Positions 8,358 to 17,664 of a stretch of 64,000 nt of DNA are shown here, piece by piece. Source of the DNA: CAVZTX01 sp963778375. GTDB lineage: Bacteria; Chloroflexota; Ktedonobacteria; Ktedonobacterales; Ktedonobacteraceae. Position 1 is the stretch's first letter, and the number at the start of each line of letters is the position of its first letter. A program made the position numbers and the translations under genes. The notes beneath the pieces are model-generated. The model searched no databases. It was not told the origin of the DNA and worked only from the letters and a program-made list of their open reading frames with translations. The stretch covers positions 62,001 to 126,000 of the forward strand of contig CAVZTX010000021.1 of NCBI GenBank assembly GCA_963778375.1, read 5' to 3'.

Positions 8358-9422
8358 CTACAGCTGCAAATCAATCAATGCTCGTCGGATGCCAGCCAGA
8401 GCCTTCGTAATGTCGTCAGCCTCTATGCCATAATGTGTGACAGCGCGAATCTTCCCCTGGCCTATTGACCCCATTAGCACGCCATGTTCTTTCGCCTTTT
8501 CCAGAAACTGCGTGATCTGCGCTTCGTTGAGTCGTTCCTGCTGCGCGTTTCGCACAGAGAAAATGAGGATATTCGTTACTACCTTATCAACATCGATATC
8601 AATCTGGGGATAATCTGCTAGACCTCGTGCCAATTGTTTGCAGTGCTCATGATCTTCAGCGAGTCGCTCAACCATCTGCTCTAGTGCAACAATGCCAGCC
8701 GCTGCGAGGATCCCGGCCTGCCGCATACCGCCACCCAGAAGTTTGCGCATGCGGAACGCTTTGTAGATAAAGTCCCGACTGCCCACAAGCATCGAACCAA
8801 CCGGTGCACTTAATCCCTTCGAAAGGCAAAACATCACCGAGTCGACCGTGCGTACCAGCGTGCTAACCGGCACGCCTAGCGCGGTAGCAGCATTGAAGGC
8901 TCGCGCACCATCCATATGCACAGCCATCCCGTGAGCATGTGCAAGGCTCGTAAGGGCTTCGACCTGTTCAATGCTCAACACCATCCCCCCACATCGATTA
9001 TGTGTATTTTCGATGCACAGCAGAACGGTCGGTGCCGAATGTTCATCGCTTCCATCCGAAATATTCATCTCCACAAGCTGCGGGTCAAGCATACCACTCG
9101 TTTCGGTTGGTACAACTATCATCGGCGACCCACCCAGCGTCGATGCTCCTCCGACCTCATAATGGTAAATATGGGATTGATCCCCTACCATAATTGCCTC
9201 ACCTCTATCGGCATGTGCCAGGACCGCCGCCGCATTGCCCATCGTGCCACTAGGAACAAAAAGCGCTGCCTCCTTACCTATCCGTTCCGCCGCCATTTCC
9301 TGCAAACGGTTGATCGTCGGGTCCTCGTGGTATACATCATCCCCAACCTCTGCCCGGTACATAGCTTCACGCATTGCCGGTGATGGTAACGTTACGGTAT
9401 CGCTGCGCAGATCAATAATCAT
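8358..9422 (-). CDS. ltaE: Low-specificity L-threonine aldolase
   Basis: A PLP-dependent fold-type I enzyme of 354 residues, which is normal for the family. It cleaves L-threonine or L-allo-threonine to glycine and acetaldehyde. The N-terminal signature DLRSDTVT, the substrate block GDDVYHEDPT, the PSGTMGN phosphate loop, HMDGAR and the PLP lysine K202 in LSKGLSAPVGS are all present. AGGAGAA precedes the ATG. It appears monocistronic. Confidence 0.93.
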   Translation of the reverse strand: MIIDLRSDTVTLPSPAMREAMYRAEVGDDVYHEDPTINRLQEMAAERIGKEAALFVPSGTMGNAAAVLAHADRGEAIMVGDQSHIYHYEVGGASTLGGSPMIVVPTETSGMLDPQLVEMNISDGSDEHSAPTVLLCIENTHNRCGGMVLSIEQVEALTSLAHAHGMAVHMDGARAFNAATALGVPVSTLVRTVDSVMFCLSKGLSAPVGSMLVGSRDFIYKAFRMRKLLGGGMRQAGILAAAGIVALEQMVERLAEDHEHCKQLARGLADYPQIDIDVDKVVTNILIFSVRNAQQERLNEAQITQFLEKAKEHGVLMGSIGQGKIRAVTHYGIEADDITKALAGIRRALIDLQL

Positions 9423-9659
9423 GAATTTCTCCTGTTATCTAGCCGCTCATAAGCGTTATAAGGACTTCTCGTTCTTTCTTACCTACCAGGATACTATATT
9501 CAGCCGCGTGATGGGTAGTGCGAAACTGAGTGAAGGCAGAACAGCTCTTTTTTGCCTCTAACTATGCTTAAAGCATAAAAATCTCCTTCTTTTTCCCGCT
9601 AAAACCTGTTAGGCTACATGCAGATAGCATATCCGGGATACGAGGAAAGGCGATATACA

Positions 9660-10418
9660 ATGAAAATAGCTGCTCTTTATGATATCCATGGGAATCTTCC
9701 TGCGCTCGAAGCCGTACTCAAAGAGCTTGAAAGTATACAGCCGGACGTAGTTGTTATTGGAGGAGATATCGTTTCCGGTCCCATGCCGGTACAGACCCTC
9801 GAACGCTTACGTCAGCTTGGTGAGAAAGTTGTTTATATCCGTGGCAATGGAGATCGCGAGGTTGCCACTGTATTTGATGGGCAGTCCTCTTCCTCGAAAA
9901 TGCCAGAGGAAGTGCGTCAAATCACAACCTGGGTTGCTCATCAGCTTGAGCAATCTCAGCGAGATTTCCTGTCACAGTTACCGGAGCAAATCACGCTTCA
10001 TCTTGAGGGTCTAGGGGACATCTTATTCTGTCATGCCACACCGCGCAGTGACGAGGAGATTTTCACATCAGCCACTCCTCAAGAGAGGCTTCAGAACATC
10101 TTTAACGGCATTGAGCAAGACATCGTCGTTTGCGGACACACCCATATGCAGTTTGAGCTACAAGTAGGAAGTGTGCGTATTCTCAATGCGGGCAGTGTAG
10201 GAATGCCCTATGCCGAATCCCCTGGAGCCTACTGGCTATTGCTTGAGCCAGACGGCTACGAGTTTCGCAGGGCAGCATACGACCTGGAAACAGCCGCACA
10301 GCGTGTGCGAGAAAGCACCTATCCTCAGGCCCAAGTTTTCGCAGAGGAGAACATGCTGAAGGTTCCCACCGCAGCAGAAGCGATAGAGGTTTTTGAGCGC
10401 ATGGCAGTAAAGAGCTAA
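9660..10418 (+). CDS. Calcineurin-like metallophosphoesterase (YfcE/MJ0936 type)
   Basis: A 252-residue binuclear metallophosphoesterase. The metal-binding motifs appear in order: DIHGN, GGDIVSGP, GNGDRE, CHATP and GHTHMQF, followed by NAGSVGMP. This matches the small YfcE/MJ0936-like phosphodiesterase group. GAGGAAAGG lies before the ATG at 9660; a longer frame from 9618 lacks similarity and a binding site. The physiological substrate is unknown. Confidence 0.92.
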   Translation: MKIAALYDIHGNLPALEAVLKELESIQPDVVVIGGDIVSGPMPVQTLERLRQLGEKVVYIRGNGDREVATVFDGQSSSSKMPEEVRQITTWVAHQLEQSQRDFLSQLPEQITLHLEGLGDILFCHATPRSDEEIFTSATPQERLQNIFNGIEQDIVVCGHTHMQFELQVGSVRILNAGSVGMPYAESPGAYWLLLEPDGYEFRRAAYDLETAAQRVRESTYPQAQVFAEENMLKVPTAAEAIEVFERMAVKS

Positions 10419-10430
10419 AAAGAGAGAAAG

Positions 10431-11156
10431 TTAGCTCGAAATAGCGGTTTCCTGGGGATCCACGCTACCCACATATGCGCACTCCTGGTATAGAGTACAA
10501 TGCTCACAGTCCGGTCGCTGTGCATGGCAAACCCGTCTTCCATGCCGTATCAAATTGACATGCAGCGGATACACCCACTCCGGCGGTGTAATCTTCGCGA
10601 AAACCTCGTGTGCTTTGTCAGCATTCACCTTTGGTCCAATCAACCCCAGGCGATGAGAGACGCGCCATACATGCGTATCAATAGGAATAACTGGCAGATC
10701 CATATTAAACATCAATACACACGCCGCCGTTTTTGGTCCCACGCCTGGAATACTACGTAAATACTGCCATGCCTCCTCCGGCGTTCGTTTCATCAGTTCA
10801 TCATAAAGATACGCTGAAAGCGACTTCTTCCCTCCCTGTGCCTCCTGCTGTTCTGTGAGCGTAAACAACGCGTCTTGAATGCGAGGAGCTTTGATATTAG
10901 CGAGTCCACCCGAGCGGATTGCCTCCGCTACCTCATAGGTGGGTGCATCACGTACCTCTTCCCACGTTGGAAATGTCACCACAAGTTGTTGATAGGCGCG
11001 ATTTGAATTAATATCGGAGGTATGCTGCGAAAGAATGGTACCAACTAGCCCTCCAAGCGGATCATAGTCGGGTTCGTTTTTCGGTTCGCCGTACGTTGCG
11101 ATAAGCAGATCATAGACTCGTGCAAGGTGAATAGGTGGAGTTATTGATGTCGTCAT
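10431..11156 (-). CDS. nth: Endonuclease III-like DNA glycosylase/AP lyase
   Basis: A base-excision repair enzyme of 241 residues. The helix-hairpin-helix LRSIPGVGPKTAACVL carries the catalytic Lys, and the catalytic Asp is in IDTHVWRVS. The C-terminal C-x6-C-x2-C-x5-C cluster for [4Fe-4S] is complete (CHAQRPDCEHC plus C). The protein would remove oxidised pyrimidines and nick abasic sites. It is convergent with the phosphoesterase gene, with 12 bp between their ends. Confidence 0.9.
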   Translation of the reverse strand: MTTSITPPIHLARVYDLLIATYGEPKNEPDYDPLGGLVGTILSQHTSDINSNRAYQQLVVTFPTWEEVRDAPTYEVAEAIRSGGLANIKAPRIQDALFTLTEQQEAQGGKKSLSAYLYDELMKRTPEEAWQYLRSIPGVGPKTAACVLMFNMDLPVIPIDTHVWRVSHRLGLIGPKVNADKAHEVFAKITPPEWVYPLHVNLIRHGRRVCHAQRPDCEHCTLYQECAYVGSVDPQETAISS

Positions 11157-11237
11157 TCCTTGTTCCTAAATCAGTAGTATGGTCACGTGCAGGTATTCTA
11201 CCTTAGACCCCGAATGAGAGCAACTGGTTGATCATAT

Positions 11238-11292
11238 CTTTGCAAAAATATGCTACACTTGAAAACGTGACCACCATCTCTAATGAAAGGAG
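11238..11292 (+). promoter_or_regulatory. Conserved leader/promoter, copy A
   Basis: From CTTTGCAAAA through an extended -10 (TATGCTACACT) and ACGTGACCAC to AAAGGAG, this stretch matches the region before the class V enzyme gene (14955-15008) almost base for base. It holds the promoter and binding site of the CRP/FNR-type gene and a possible site GCTACACTTGAAAACGTGAC. Confidence 0.6.
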
Positions 11293-11299
11293 CCAAGCT

Positions 11300-11971
11300 A
11301 TGCCTATTGATGTTGAGTTGCTGCGTCGGATATCGCTCTTTGCCACACTCCCCTCAGAAGACCTGGCCCGTGTTGCTGTAGTGGCTATCGAGCGCAATTA
11401 TGATCGGAGTGATATCATCTTGCTCGAAGGTGATCTTGGAGGGGCATTGCATTATGTGCACTCAGGGTTAGTGAAGATCTTCAAAACCTCGACGGGAGGT
11501 AAGGAGCAGATGCTGCGCTTGGTTTCAGCGGGTCAAACCTTTAACGATGTGCCAGCACTTGATGGAGGCCCTAACCCTGCGAGTGCAGCAGCGATGGAAC
11601 CAAGTAGCTTATATACGATAGAACGCGCTCAACTGCGCCATCTGATCATGACGCAGCCCCAGGTTGCCGAAGCTGCAATACAAACATTAGCGAAGGCCCT
11701 CCGTCACCTCGTGACTCTGGTGGAAGGCCTCTCCTTGCGCCACGTTACTGCACGAATAGCAAAGATTCTGCTCGATCAACAGCCTTCATCTCAAGACGAA
11801 CAGCGTGTCTATCATATGACGCAGCAAGAGATGGCAGCACTGGCTGGAACTGCACGTGAGGTGGTTGGGCGATCACTCAAAGAGTTAGAGGCTGCAGGGG
11901 CTATCAAAATGCACCAGGGACGTGCTATAGTGGTGAACCCTGGACACCTGCGCCTGCTGAGCACCGGGTAG
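11300..11971 (+). CDS. CRP/FNR-family transcription regulator
   Basis: This 223-residue protein has an N-terminal cyclic-nucleotide-binding-type beta-barrel (about residues 8-125) and a C-terminal HTH_Crp domain. The helix-turn-helix reads MTQQEMAALAGTAREVVGRS. No FNR-type N-terminal cysteine cluster is present, so oxygen sensing through Fe-S is unlikely; a cAMP, heme or NO-type signal is possible. AAAGGAG lies before the ATG at 11300. It precedes nitrite-reductase-like and NnrS-like genes, which suggests an NnrR/DNR-like role, an inference from context. Confidence 0.9.
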   Translation: MPIDVELLRRISLFATLPSEDLARVAVVAIERNYDRSDIILLEGDLGGALHYVHSGLVKIFKTSTGGKEQMLRLVSAGQTFNDVPALDGGPNPASAAAMEPSSLYTIERAQLRHLIMTQPQVAEAAIQTLAKALRHLVTLVEGLSLRHVTARIAKILLDQQPSSQDEQRVYHMTQQEMAALAGTAREVVGRSLKELEAAGAIKMHQGRAIVVNPGHLRLLSTG

Positions 11972-12119
11972 ACATGCAATCTCTAGGACAGTACCAGTTT
12001 TTCCTTACTATACAAAAATACGTCGCGCGCTCCCTCCGCATCCAACTTTGCCTCCTACATCTCTACTGATTTTCAATAGAAGCCTCTGTGTCAGGCATAC
12101 CTTTCCATATCACAAACTC

Positions 12120-12141
12120 GTCACAAGAAAGTATATGTGAC
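12120..12141. promoter_or_regulatory. Inverted repeat upstream of the nirK-like gene
   Basis: GTCACA and TGTGAC, a perfect inverted pair with a 10-bp spacer, sit about 87 bp before the nitrite-reductase-like start. Its size suits a dimeric regulator such as the neighbouring CRP/FNR protein, but the half-site order is unlike the E. coli CRP site. Confidence 0.4.
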
Positions 12142-12227
12142 AAAAGTCGCAGTACGCCAGCCAGAATTAGATTACTCTTATACCCAGTAACGTCGTTGTT
12201 AATGTATCCTCAGAGGAAGGATTATCT

Positions 12228-13409
12228 ATGAGCGAGCAAATACTAGAGAAAGAAGAGACCCTGGTTCCATCAACAAGCCATCCCAACTTGCAGGCAGCAA
12301 ATAGAGCCACGGACTTACCCGATTTCAGTGCTCGGATGAAAACAGCGCAGCGGATGGTGAGACGGCGTAACATCACTGGGAAAGAAATTACACTGCTGAG
12401 CGTGGCAAGCATCATTATGGCCGCACTGCTGATCCTGGGCGTCATCTTTTCGCAACCTACTGCATCGACGAGAAGTTCGGTAGCGAGCACCACGTCAGCA
12501 AATAGCTCATCTGTGAGCACTACGTCATCGAATACAGGCGCAACCGGCGCTCCCAGTGTGCCAATTCCTGCTCATGACACCTATAATGCCCTGGCTCCTG
12601 CCACGCCACAAGGTAACATAGTCAATCTGACGCTGACGGTGAAAGAGCTGCTGGTTACTATCGCACCAGGAGTAGCCTATCACGCCTGGACCTTCAATGG
12701 CATCATCCCAGGTCCAGTGCTACGCGTGCGCCAGGGGCAGATGGTACATGTCACGCTGATCAATGATGGTAATATGCCGCATTCGATTGATTTTCATGCT
12801 GCACAGACCCCCTGGAGTGTGAACTATCAGCCGATTGACCCTGGCAAGAGCTTCTCGTTTACCTGGCGTGCGAATTATCCCGGTGTGTTCATGTATCATT
12901 GTGGAGCACCAGTCACGATTTATCACATGGTCAATGGTATGTATGGAGCCATCATTGTTGATCCGGCGGCTGGTTGGACGCCCGCTCAAGAGTACGTGCT
13001 CGTACAAAGTGAATTTTATACCCACCAGCTCCCAGACGGTACGTATGCAGCCGACCCCGCGAAGTTGGATGCTGGCAACCCGGACTATGTAGTGTTCAAT
13101 GGCTATGTCAACCAGTATAAAGACAGTCCACTAGTGGCAAAGGCGGGACAGCGTATTCGCATCTTCGTTGTGAATGCAGGCCCGACATTGTTCTCAGCTT
13201 TCCACGTCATCGGGGCTATTTTCAGCGATAGCTACGTCGATGGCAATCCGGCCAACCATATGGTCGGCAACCAAACTGTCATGGTCCTTCCCGGTGGTGG
13301 AATAGTCGTCGAACTCACCATTCCACAGGTGGGGCTGTACCCCTTCCTCACTCACTCGTTCTCTAGTGTCGGCAAGGGTGCCGTTGGGATCATCAAAGTC
13401 ACTCCCTAG
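12228..13409 (+). CDS. nirK: Membrane-anchored copper nitrite reductase-like protein
   Basis: A 393-residue two-domain cupredoxin. An uncleaved anchor lies at about residues 53-74, then a Ser/Thr-rich linker leads to the extracytoplasmic copper domains. Type 1 copper ligands fit H185, C225, H233 and M238 (PHS, YHCGAP, YHMVNGM). Type 2 ligands fit H190, H224 and H376. The catalytic pair is D188 (HSIDFH) and H326 (FHVIG). The C-x7-H loop is one residue shorter than in Alcaligenes NirK and resembles Geobacillus-type enzymes. Predicted reaction: nitrite to NO. A laccase-like two-domain oxidase remains possible. AGAGGAAGGA precedes the ATG. Confidence 0.85.
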   Translation: MSEQILEKEETLVPSTSHPNLQAANRATDLPDFSARMKTAQRMVRRRNITGKEITLLSVASIIMAALLILGVIFSQPTASTRSSVASTTSANSSSVSTTSSNTGATGAPSVPIPAHDTYNALAPATPQGNIVNLTLTVKELLVTIAPGVAYHAWTFNGIIPGPVLRVRQGQMVHVTLINDGNMPHSIDFHAAQTPWSVNYQPIDPGKSFSFTWRANYPGVFMYHCGAPVTIYHMVNGMYGAIIVDPAAGWTPAQEYVLVQSEFYTHQLPDGTYAADPAKLDAGNPDYVVFNGYVNQYKDSPLVAKAGQRIRIFVVNAGPTLFSAFHVIGAIFSDSYVDGNPANHMVGNQTVMVLPGGGIVVELTIPQVGLYPFLTHSFSSVGKGAVGIIKVTP

Positions 13410-13478
13410 CCCAGATCGAAACGGTGGTGCTTGCGCACCTGGTAATCCATCTGAGTAAAATAGAGAAACAAACTGTGA

Positions 13479-13502
13479 GATGGTCCTCCAACGAGGGCCA
13501 TC
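13479..13502 (+). other. Intercistronic hairpin
   Basis: GATGGTCCTC and GAGGGCCATC form a 10-bp stem with one G-T pair around a CAAC loop between the nirK-like and nnrS-like genes. There is no T-run, so RNA processing or partial attenuation fits better than full termination. Confidence 0.5.
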
Positions 13503-13564
13503 CTTCATATGATGAAATTGACGACGATCTTTTTAAAATAAATCTTAGGAAGTAAAGAAAAGGT

Positions 13565-14944
13565 ATGCGTTCACTGCCCCTGACAAGTGCTGATCAGCAC
13601 GCCCACATTTCATTCAAGCATACTTCTCCATACTTGCGTTCCGCATTGCTGTTCGCCAGTGGTGGTGGCTTTGCGCTCGCCACTGTTCTCACCTTGGCAC
13701 CAGTCTTTGGCATTCCCTTAGGTATGTGGTGGATAGCACTGGTGCAGACCCATGGGCATCTCCAGCTCTATGGATGGGCCGGATTATTTGTGGCAGGTGT
13801 TGCGCTCTACTTTTTGCCCCGCTTGCGAGGAACACCACTTGCCAGACCAGCCCTACTACCTTGGATTTTAGGGGCACAAGTTGCTAGCCTGATACTGCGC
13901 TTTATAAGCCAGCCATTGCTCGTCACAACCGGATGGCTCATCTGGGACATCTTGTTAGTACTGAGCGGCGTCCTCGAAGCCCTCGCCCTGCCGTCGATCT
14001 TTTTTACACTCGTGCATACAACCATGCGTAAGCCAGTCTTGAAAAGTCCAGTAGAGGGGGTTCGCTCCATTGCTCCATTTATTTTTGGAGCCTTTCTGGG
14101 ACTTTCTCTGGCTGGTCTGCTGAACCTACTCAACTGTATAACAGCACTCTCTACCGCTGGCCTGGTTCCACCAACTGGAGATCAGGCAAATATCACTCTC
14201 GGTTTGTTCGGATTTCTTGTCCCTGTAGCCCTGGCAATGTCTGCCCGCATGCTGCCACTCTATGCGCGTATCCAGCCGTTTCCCAACCAATTGCTCAGGG
14301 CACTCGCCCTGGTTTACTTCATAGGAGAAATCTTCTGGCTACTTGGTATCCTGCTGCCAAGCGTGTTCTTTTCGTCTTTGAATAGTCTGGGGCTACTGTT
14401 AATCGGCATGGTCATACTTATCTTTACAGGATATTTTCTGCATCTGATGCGCAATCGTTCACAACTACTCCCCCAGGTTGTCGCCCATGCCCCTCATCCA
14501 GAATTGTTAGCAGAACGCACTCGACAGGCCAGACACGAGGAACGACGCAGGTACGGTCCGTATGTAGCTCTGATTGGCAGTGCCTATCTCTGGGGAACGC
14601 TCGGGGCGATTCTGCTGGTCGTAGACGGAATAGCCTCACCCTTGTTCGGCACATTGCCATTTACTGTTGATGCCATCCGGCACAGTTTCGCTGTCGGTTT
14701 CATTACCCTGCTTATCTGCGGGATTGCTGTACGCCTTGTTCCTGGTTTCTCTAGTAAAGTGATCCGCTCTCCCCATCTCGTCACGGCTACGCTCATCTTG
14801 GGCAATCTAGCCGTACTGCTGCGAGTCGGCTCATTATTGCTGGCACCCCTGCTCCCCGGCTTCGAGCTATACTTCGCCCTCTCCGGCCCAATCGGTCTTG
14901 CACTGATTCTCTGCTTAACGGTGAATTTGTGGCCAGCTTTGTAA
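13565..14944 (+). CDS. NnrS-like multi-pass membrane protein
   Basis: This 459-residue protein has about 12 predicted membrane helices. Histidines in QTHGHLQLYGWAGLF and RHSFAVGFITLLICG sit where NnrS proteins carry their conserved (heme/copper-associated) histidines, and the helix after the second block ends in RLVPGF. NnrS proteins accompany denitrification genes and help cells withstand nitrosative stress. Lying 155 bp behind a nirK-like gene fits this. The match is by motif and topology only, and a divergent heme-copper-oxidase-like subunit is an alternative. Confidence 0.7.
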   Translation: MRSLPLTSADQHAHISFKHTSPYLRSALLFASGGGFALATVLTLAPVFGIPLGMWWIALVQTHGHLQLYGWAGLFVAGVALYFLPRLRGTPLARPALLPWILGAQVASLILRFISQPLLVTTGWLIWDILLVLSGVLEALALPSIFFTLVHTTMRKPVLKSPVEGVRSIAPFIFGAFLGLSLAGLLNLLNCITALSTAGLVPPTGDQANITLGLFGFLVPVALAMSARMLPLYARIQPFPNQLLRALALVYFIGEIFWLLGILLPSVFFSSLNSLGLLLIGMVILIFTGYFLHLMRNRSQLLPQVVAHAPHPELLAERTRQARHEERRRYGPYVALIGSAYLWGTLGAILLVVDGIASPLFGTLPFTVDAIRHSFAVGFITLLICGIAVRLVPGFSSKVIRSPHLVTATLILGNLAVLLRVGSLLLAPLLPGFELYFALSGPIGLALILCLTVNLWPAL

Positions 14945-14954
14945 GAGCATCTGT

Positions 14955-15008
14955 CTTTGCAAAATATGTTACACTTTGAAACGTGACCACTATCTCTTGC
15001 AAAAGGAG
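14955..15008 (+). promoter_or_regulatory. Conserved leader/promoter, copy B
   Basis: This is a near duplicate of 11238-11292: CTTTGCAAAA, extended -10 TATGTTACACT, then ACGTGACCAC and AAAAGGAG. The site GTTACACTTTGAAACGTGAC has related GTTAC/GTGAC ends. It places the class V enzyme under the same type of control as the CRP/FNR gene. Confidence 0.6.
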
Positions 15009-15018
15009 CCGAACCATC

Positions 15019-16540
15019 ATGAGCGAAGTAATAAACAGCGCAGGCAGTTCCCATCATTCCAATTCAACATCCATACACGTAGCAGAGCAAGTATTCCAGC
15101 AAAACTATCCAACCTTTGAGAGCACCTACTTACTCGATGAACTACGTGCTAAAGAGTATAGCCGCCTGGACAAACAGGGGCATATCTACCTCGACTATAC
15201 TGGCGGCGGACTGTACGCAGAAAGCCAACTTCGTGAACATATGGAACTGTTGAACACCAACGTATTTGGCAACCCACACTCGCTCAATCCAACCTCACGA
15301 GCCTCAACCGCACTGGTCGAGCGGGCACGTGCCTTAGTGCTCGAATATTTTCGTGCCTCGCCTGACGAATACGCAGCTATCTTCACATCCAATGCCAGCA
15401 ATGCCCTCAAGCTTCTTGGTGAGTCCTATCCCTTTCAACCTGGTAGTCAATTCCTGCTACTCTTTGATAATCACAACTCCGTCAACGGCATCCGCGAGTT
15501 TGCCCGTGCAAAAGGTGCCTCATATTCATACCTACCCGTAATGGCTCCCGAACTGCGTGTAGACGAGTCCTATCTTTTCTCATTCCTTGAGATGAACAAA
15601 ACAGGTGATGCGCACCTGTTTGCCTATCCTGCGCAGTCCAATTTCACAGGCGTCCAGCATCCACTAGAATGGATTGCTGAGGCACAGGTCCGCGGCTGGG
15701 ATGTTCTGCTTGATGCTGCTGCCTTCGTACCCACCAACCTCCTGGATCTGAGTAAGTGGCATCCCGATTTTGTGCCCATCTCTTTTTACAAAATGTTCGG
15801 TTACCCAACGGGTATTGGTTGCCTGCTGGCACGCAAAGTCACCCTCGCAAAATTGCAGCGTCCCTGGTTCGCTGGCGGCACGGTCTGGGGGATCTCGGTG
15901 CAAGGTGATGGATACGTCCTGCTCGAAGGCGGAGAAGCTTTTGAAGATGGAACGGTCGACTACCTCAATCTTCCCGCAGTAGAAATTGGTCTCAAGCATC
16001 TCGTGAATATTGGTATAGAGACCATCCACGAACGTATTATGTGTCTAACTGGCTGGCTGCTCAACGCACTACTCACTATGCACCATAGCAATGAGATGCC
16101 ATTGGTACAGGTCTACGGACCGCACAACGTTTCTATGCGCGGAGGAACTATTGCGCTTAATTTCCTCACCCCAGATGGGTCGATCATTGATGAGCGAGTG
16201 GTTGATCAAAGAGCTAGCGCACTCCACATTTCCTTACGTACAGGCTGCTTCTGTAACCCAGGCGCGGGCGAAGCCGCTTTCCATCTCTCACAAGAGAAAC
16301 TGCAGAAAGATCTTTCGAGGCGAGTCGAACGAAATCCTGCCGAAGCTTTTCAAGGGTGAAGAAGGCATGACCTGGGATCAATTTCTTTCCGATCTTGGTA
16401 TGCAAAGTGGTGGTGCCGTACGGGTCTCGCTTGGCATTGCCACCAACTTCGCCGATGTGTACCACTTGATCCAGTTTGCGCAAACCTTCCTGGATACCGT
16501 TCCTGCTGAAACCAATTTGGCACCCAGAGTTCATTGTTAA
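15019..16540 (+). pseudogene. Class V aminotransferase-fold enzyme, MOCOS N-terminal-like, frameshifted
   Basis: This PLP enzyme resembles cysteine desulfurases and especially the N-terminal domain of molybdenum cofactor sulfurase (motifs YLDYTGGG, FTSNASNALK, PLP lysine in SFYKMFGYPTG, and RTGCFCNPGAGE with the presumed sulfur-carrying Cys). The first frame stops at 16359. The conserved end (MTWDQFLSDLG, GAVRVSLGIATNFADV) continues in the +1 frame to 16540, so one base was gained, or two lost, near 16305-16325. AAAAGGAG precedes the ATG at 15019. Sulfuration of a molybdenum cofactor is a family-based guess. Confidence 0.8.
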
Positions 16541-16569
16541 GCCTGTTATTGCCTGCAAGGCTGATGATA

Positions 16570-17664
16570 TCAGGAAGGATAACTGCCCATGACAATAGCA
16601 TAACCAGGAGCGCCGAAAGCAAATGCCCAGTATCTGCTCTGCCCACTTGGACAAGATGGTATGCTTACTTCATCCGCTGCTAGAGGATCCCATGCATAAT
16701 TGCCTGTACTTCCATCGCCGCATCTAAGGCCATACAAGTACACCAGGTGGGATCTGGCATCTTGGGGAGCAATGACGAATACACGTGCACCTTCTATCCT
16801 GAATAAGAGCTTGCGATCTGCTGGCACCTGCGGGTTCACATGAATCTTTATTGACGGCCAATGCCCTTTAAGCTGGACTGGAAGGAGTTTCAGTCACATT
16901 CCCATTAGCATCAATTATTATTGGTGGGGAAACTTGCTATTGCAGTCAGCGTCACATGCCCACTACTGGTAAGAGGCAAGTACTTGTGTGCAGTCGAGCG
17001 TCTCGCCTGGTCTCAATGCATATGGAACTGCTATTGCCAGGACAGCTATGTTGAGTGGGAATGGGAAGCTCGTAATAGGTGAACCGCCACCCGACATCTC
17101 AATACCACTTACATAACCACATGGGCTTGCCGACAAATGGTACCCCCACAAAATAGGTGGCTGGCCATGATTAATGATCGAAGGTCTACAGACAGCATTT
17201 CACTGAGAAAGTATGGCGGTGGAGTGAGATGTCATAGTCAACTCAAGCCTACCTGATTGGAAAACGTATCGTAGCAGGTGTACCCAATGCCGACAGGATT
17301 GGCTTTGACCCGCTTGCTTGAGGTCGGTGGGTAAAGAGTAGCAGCGAAGCACCTATAATAGCTCCAATTACGAGAACGGCAGCAAGAGCATTCAAAAAGT
17401 GAAATACTCTCCTCCTGCCGCCAGCCTTTTAATTGACTGACGTTGTGATGTTGGCTCCACCATCTCCAGTTGCTGAACGGGTACATCTTTTTCCATGGTA
17501 TTGGAACTTGAGAGAAGTAGACGTTCTCGCACCTTTGCAACAATCTTTTCCTGTTCAATTGGCGGAATGGAAGCTGACCCGCGAGTCGTTCGCTGAAGTA
17601 ATGACAGAAGTTCTTTGGAATCCGGTTCCATTTCTTCAGGGATCATGTCATCGAAAGGTTTCAT
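16570..17664 (-). pseudogene. Degenerate anti-sigma-factor-like membrane protein
   Basis: The start at 17664 overlaps the ECF sigma stop (ATGA). The first 85 codons are cytoplasmic (MKPFDDMIPEEMEPDSKELL). A frame change near 17405 leads to a membrane helix (ALAAVLVIGAIIGASLLLF). The extracytoplasmic part is readable only by switching frames several times: ILWGVPFVGKPCGYVSG, then GGSPITSFPFPLNI, then LPLTSSGHVTLTAIASF, and lastly an intact block at 16570-16839 (FRIEGARVFVIAPQDARSHL). At least five indels are needed, so the gene looks dead unless the sequence is poor here. Confidence 0.65.

Noticed and set aside
8916..9383. 155-codon plus-strand frame across the threonine aldolase gene
   Set aside because: Antisense to a complete, conserved enzyme; composition is not protein-like.
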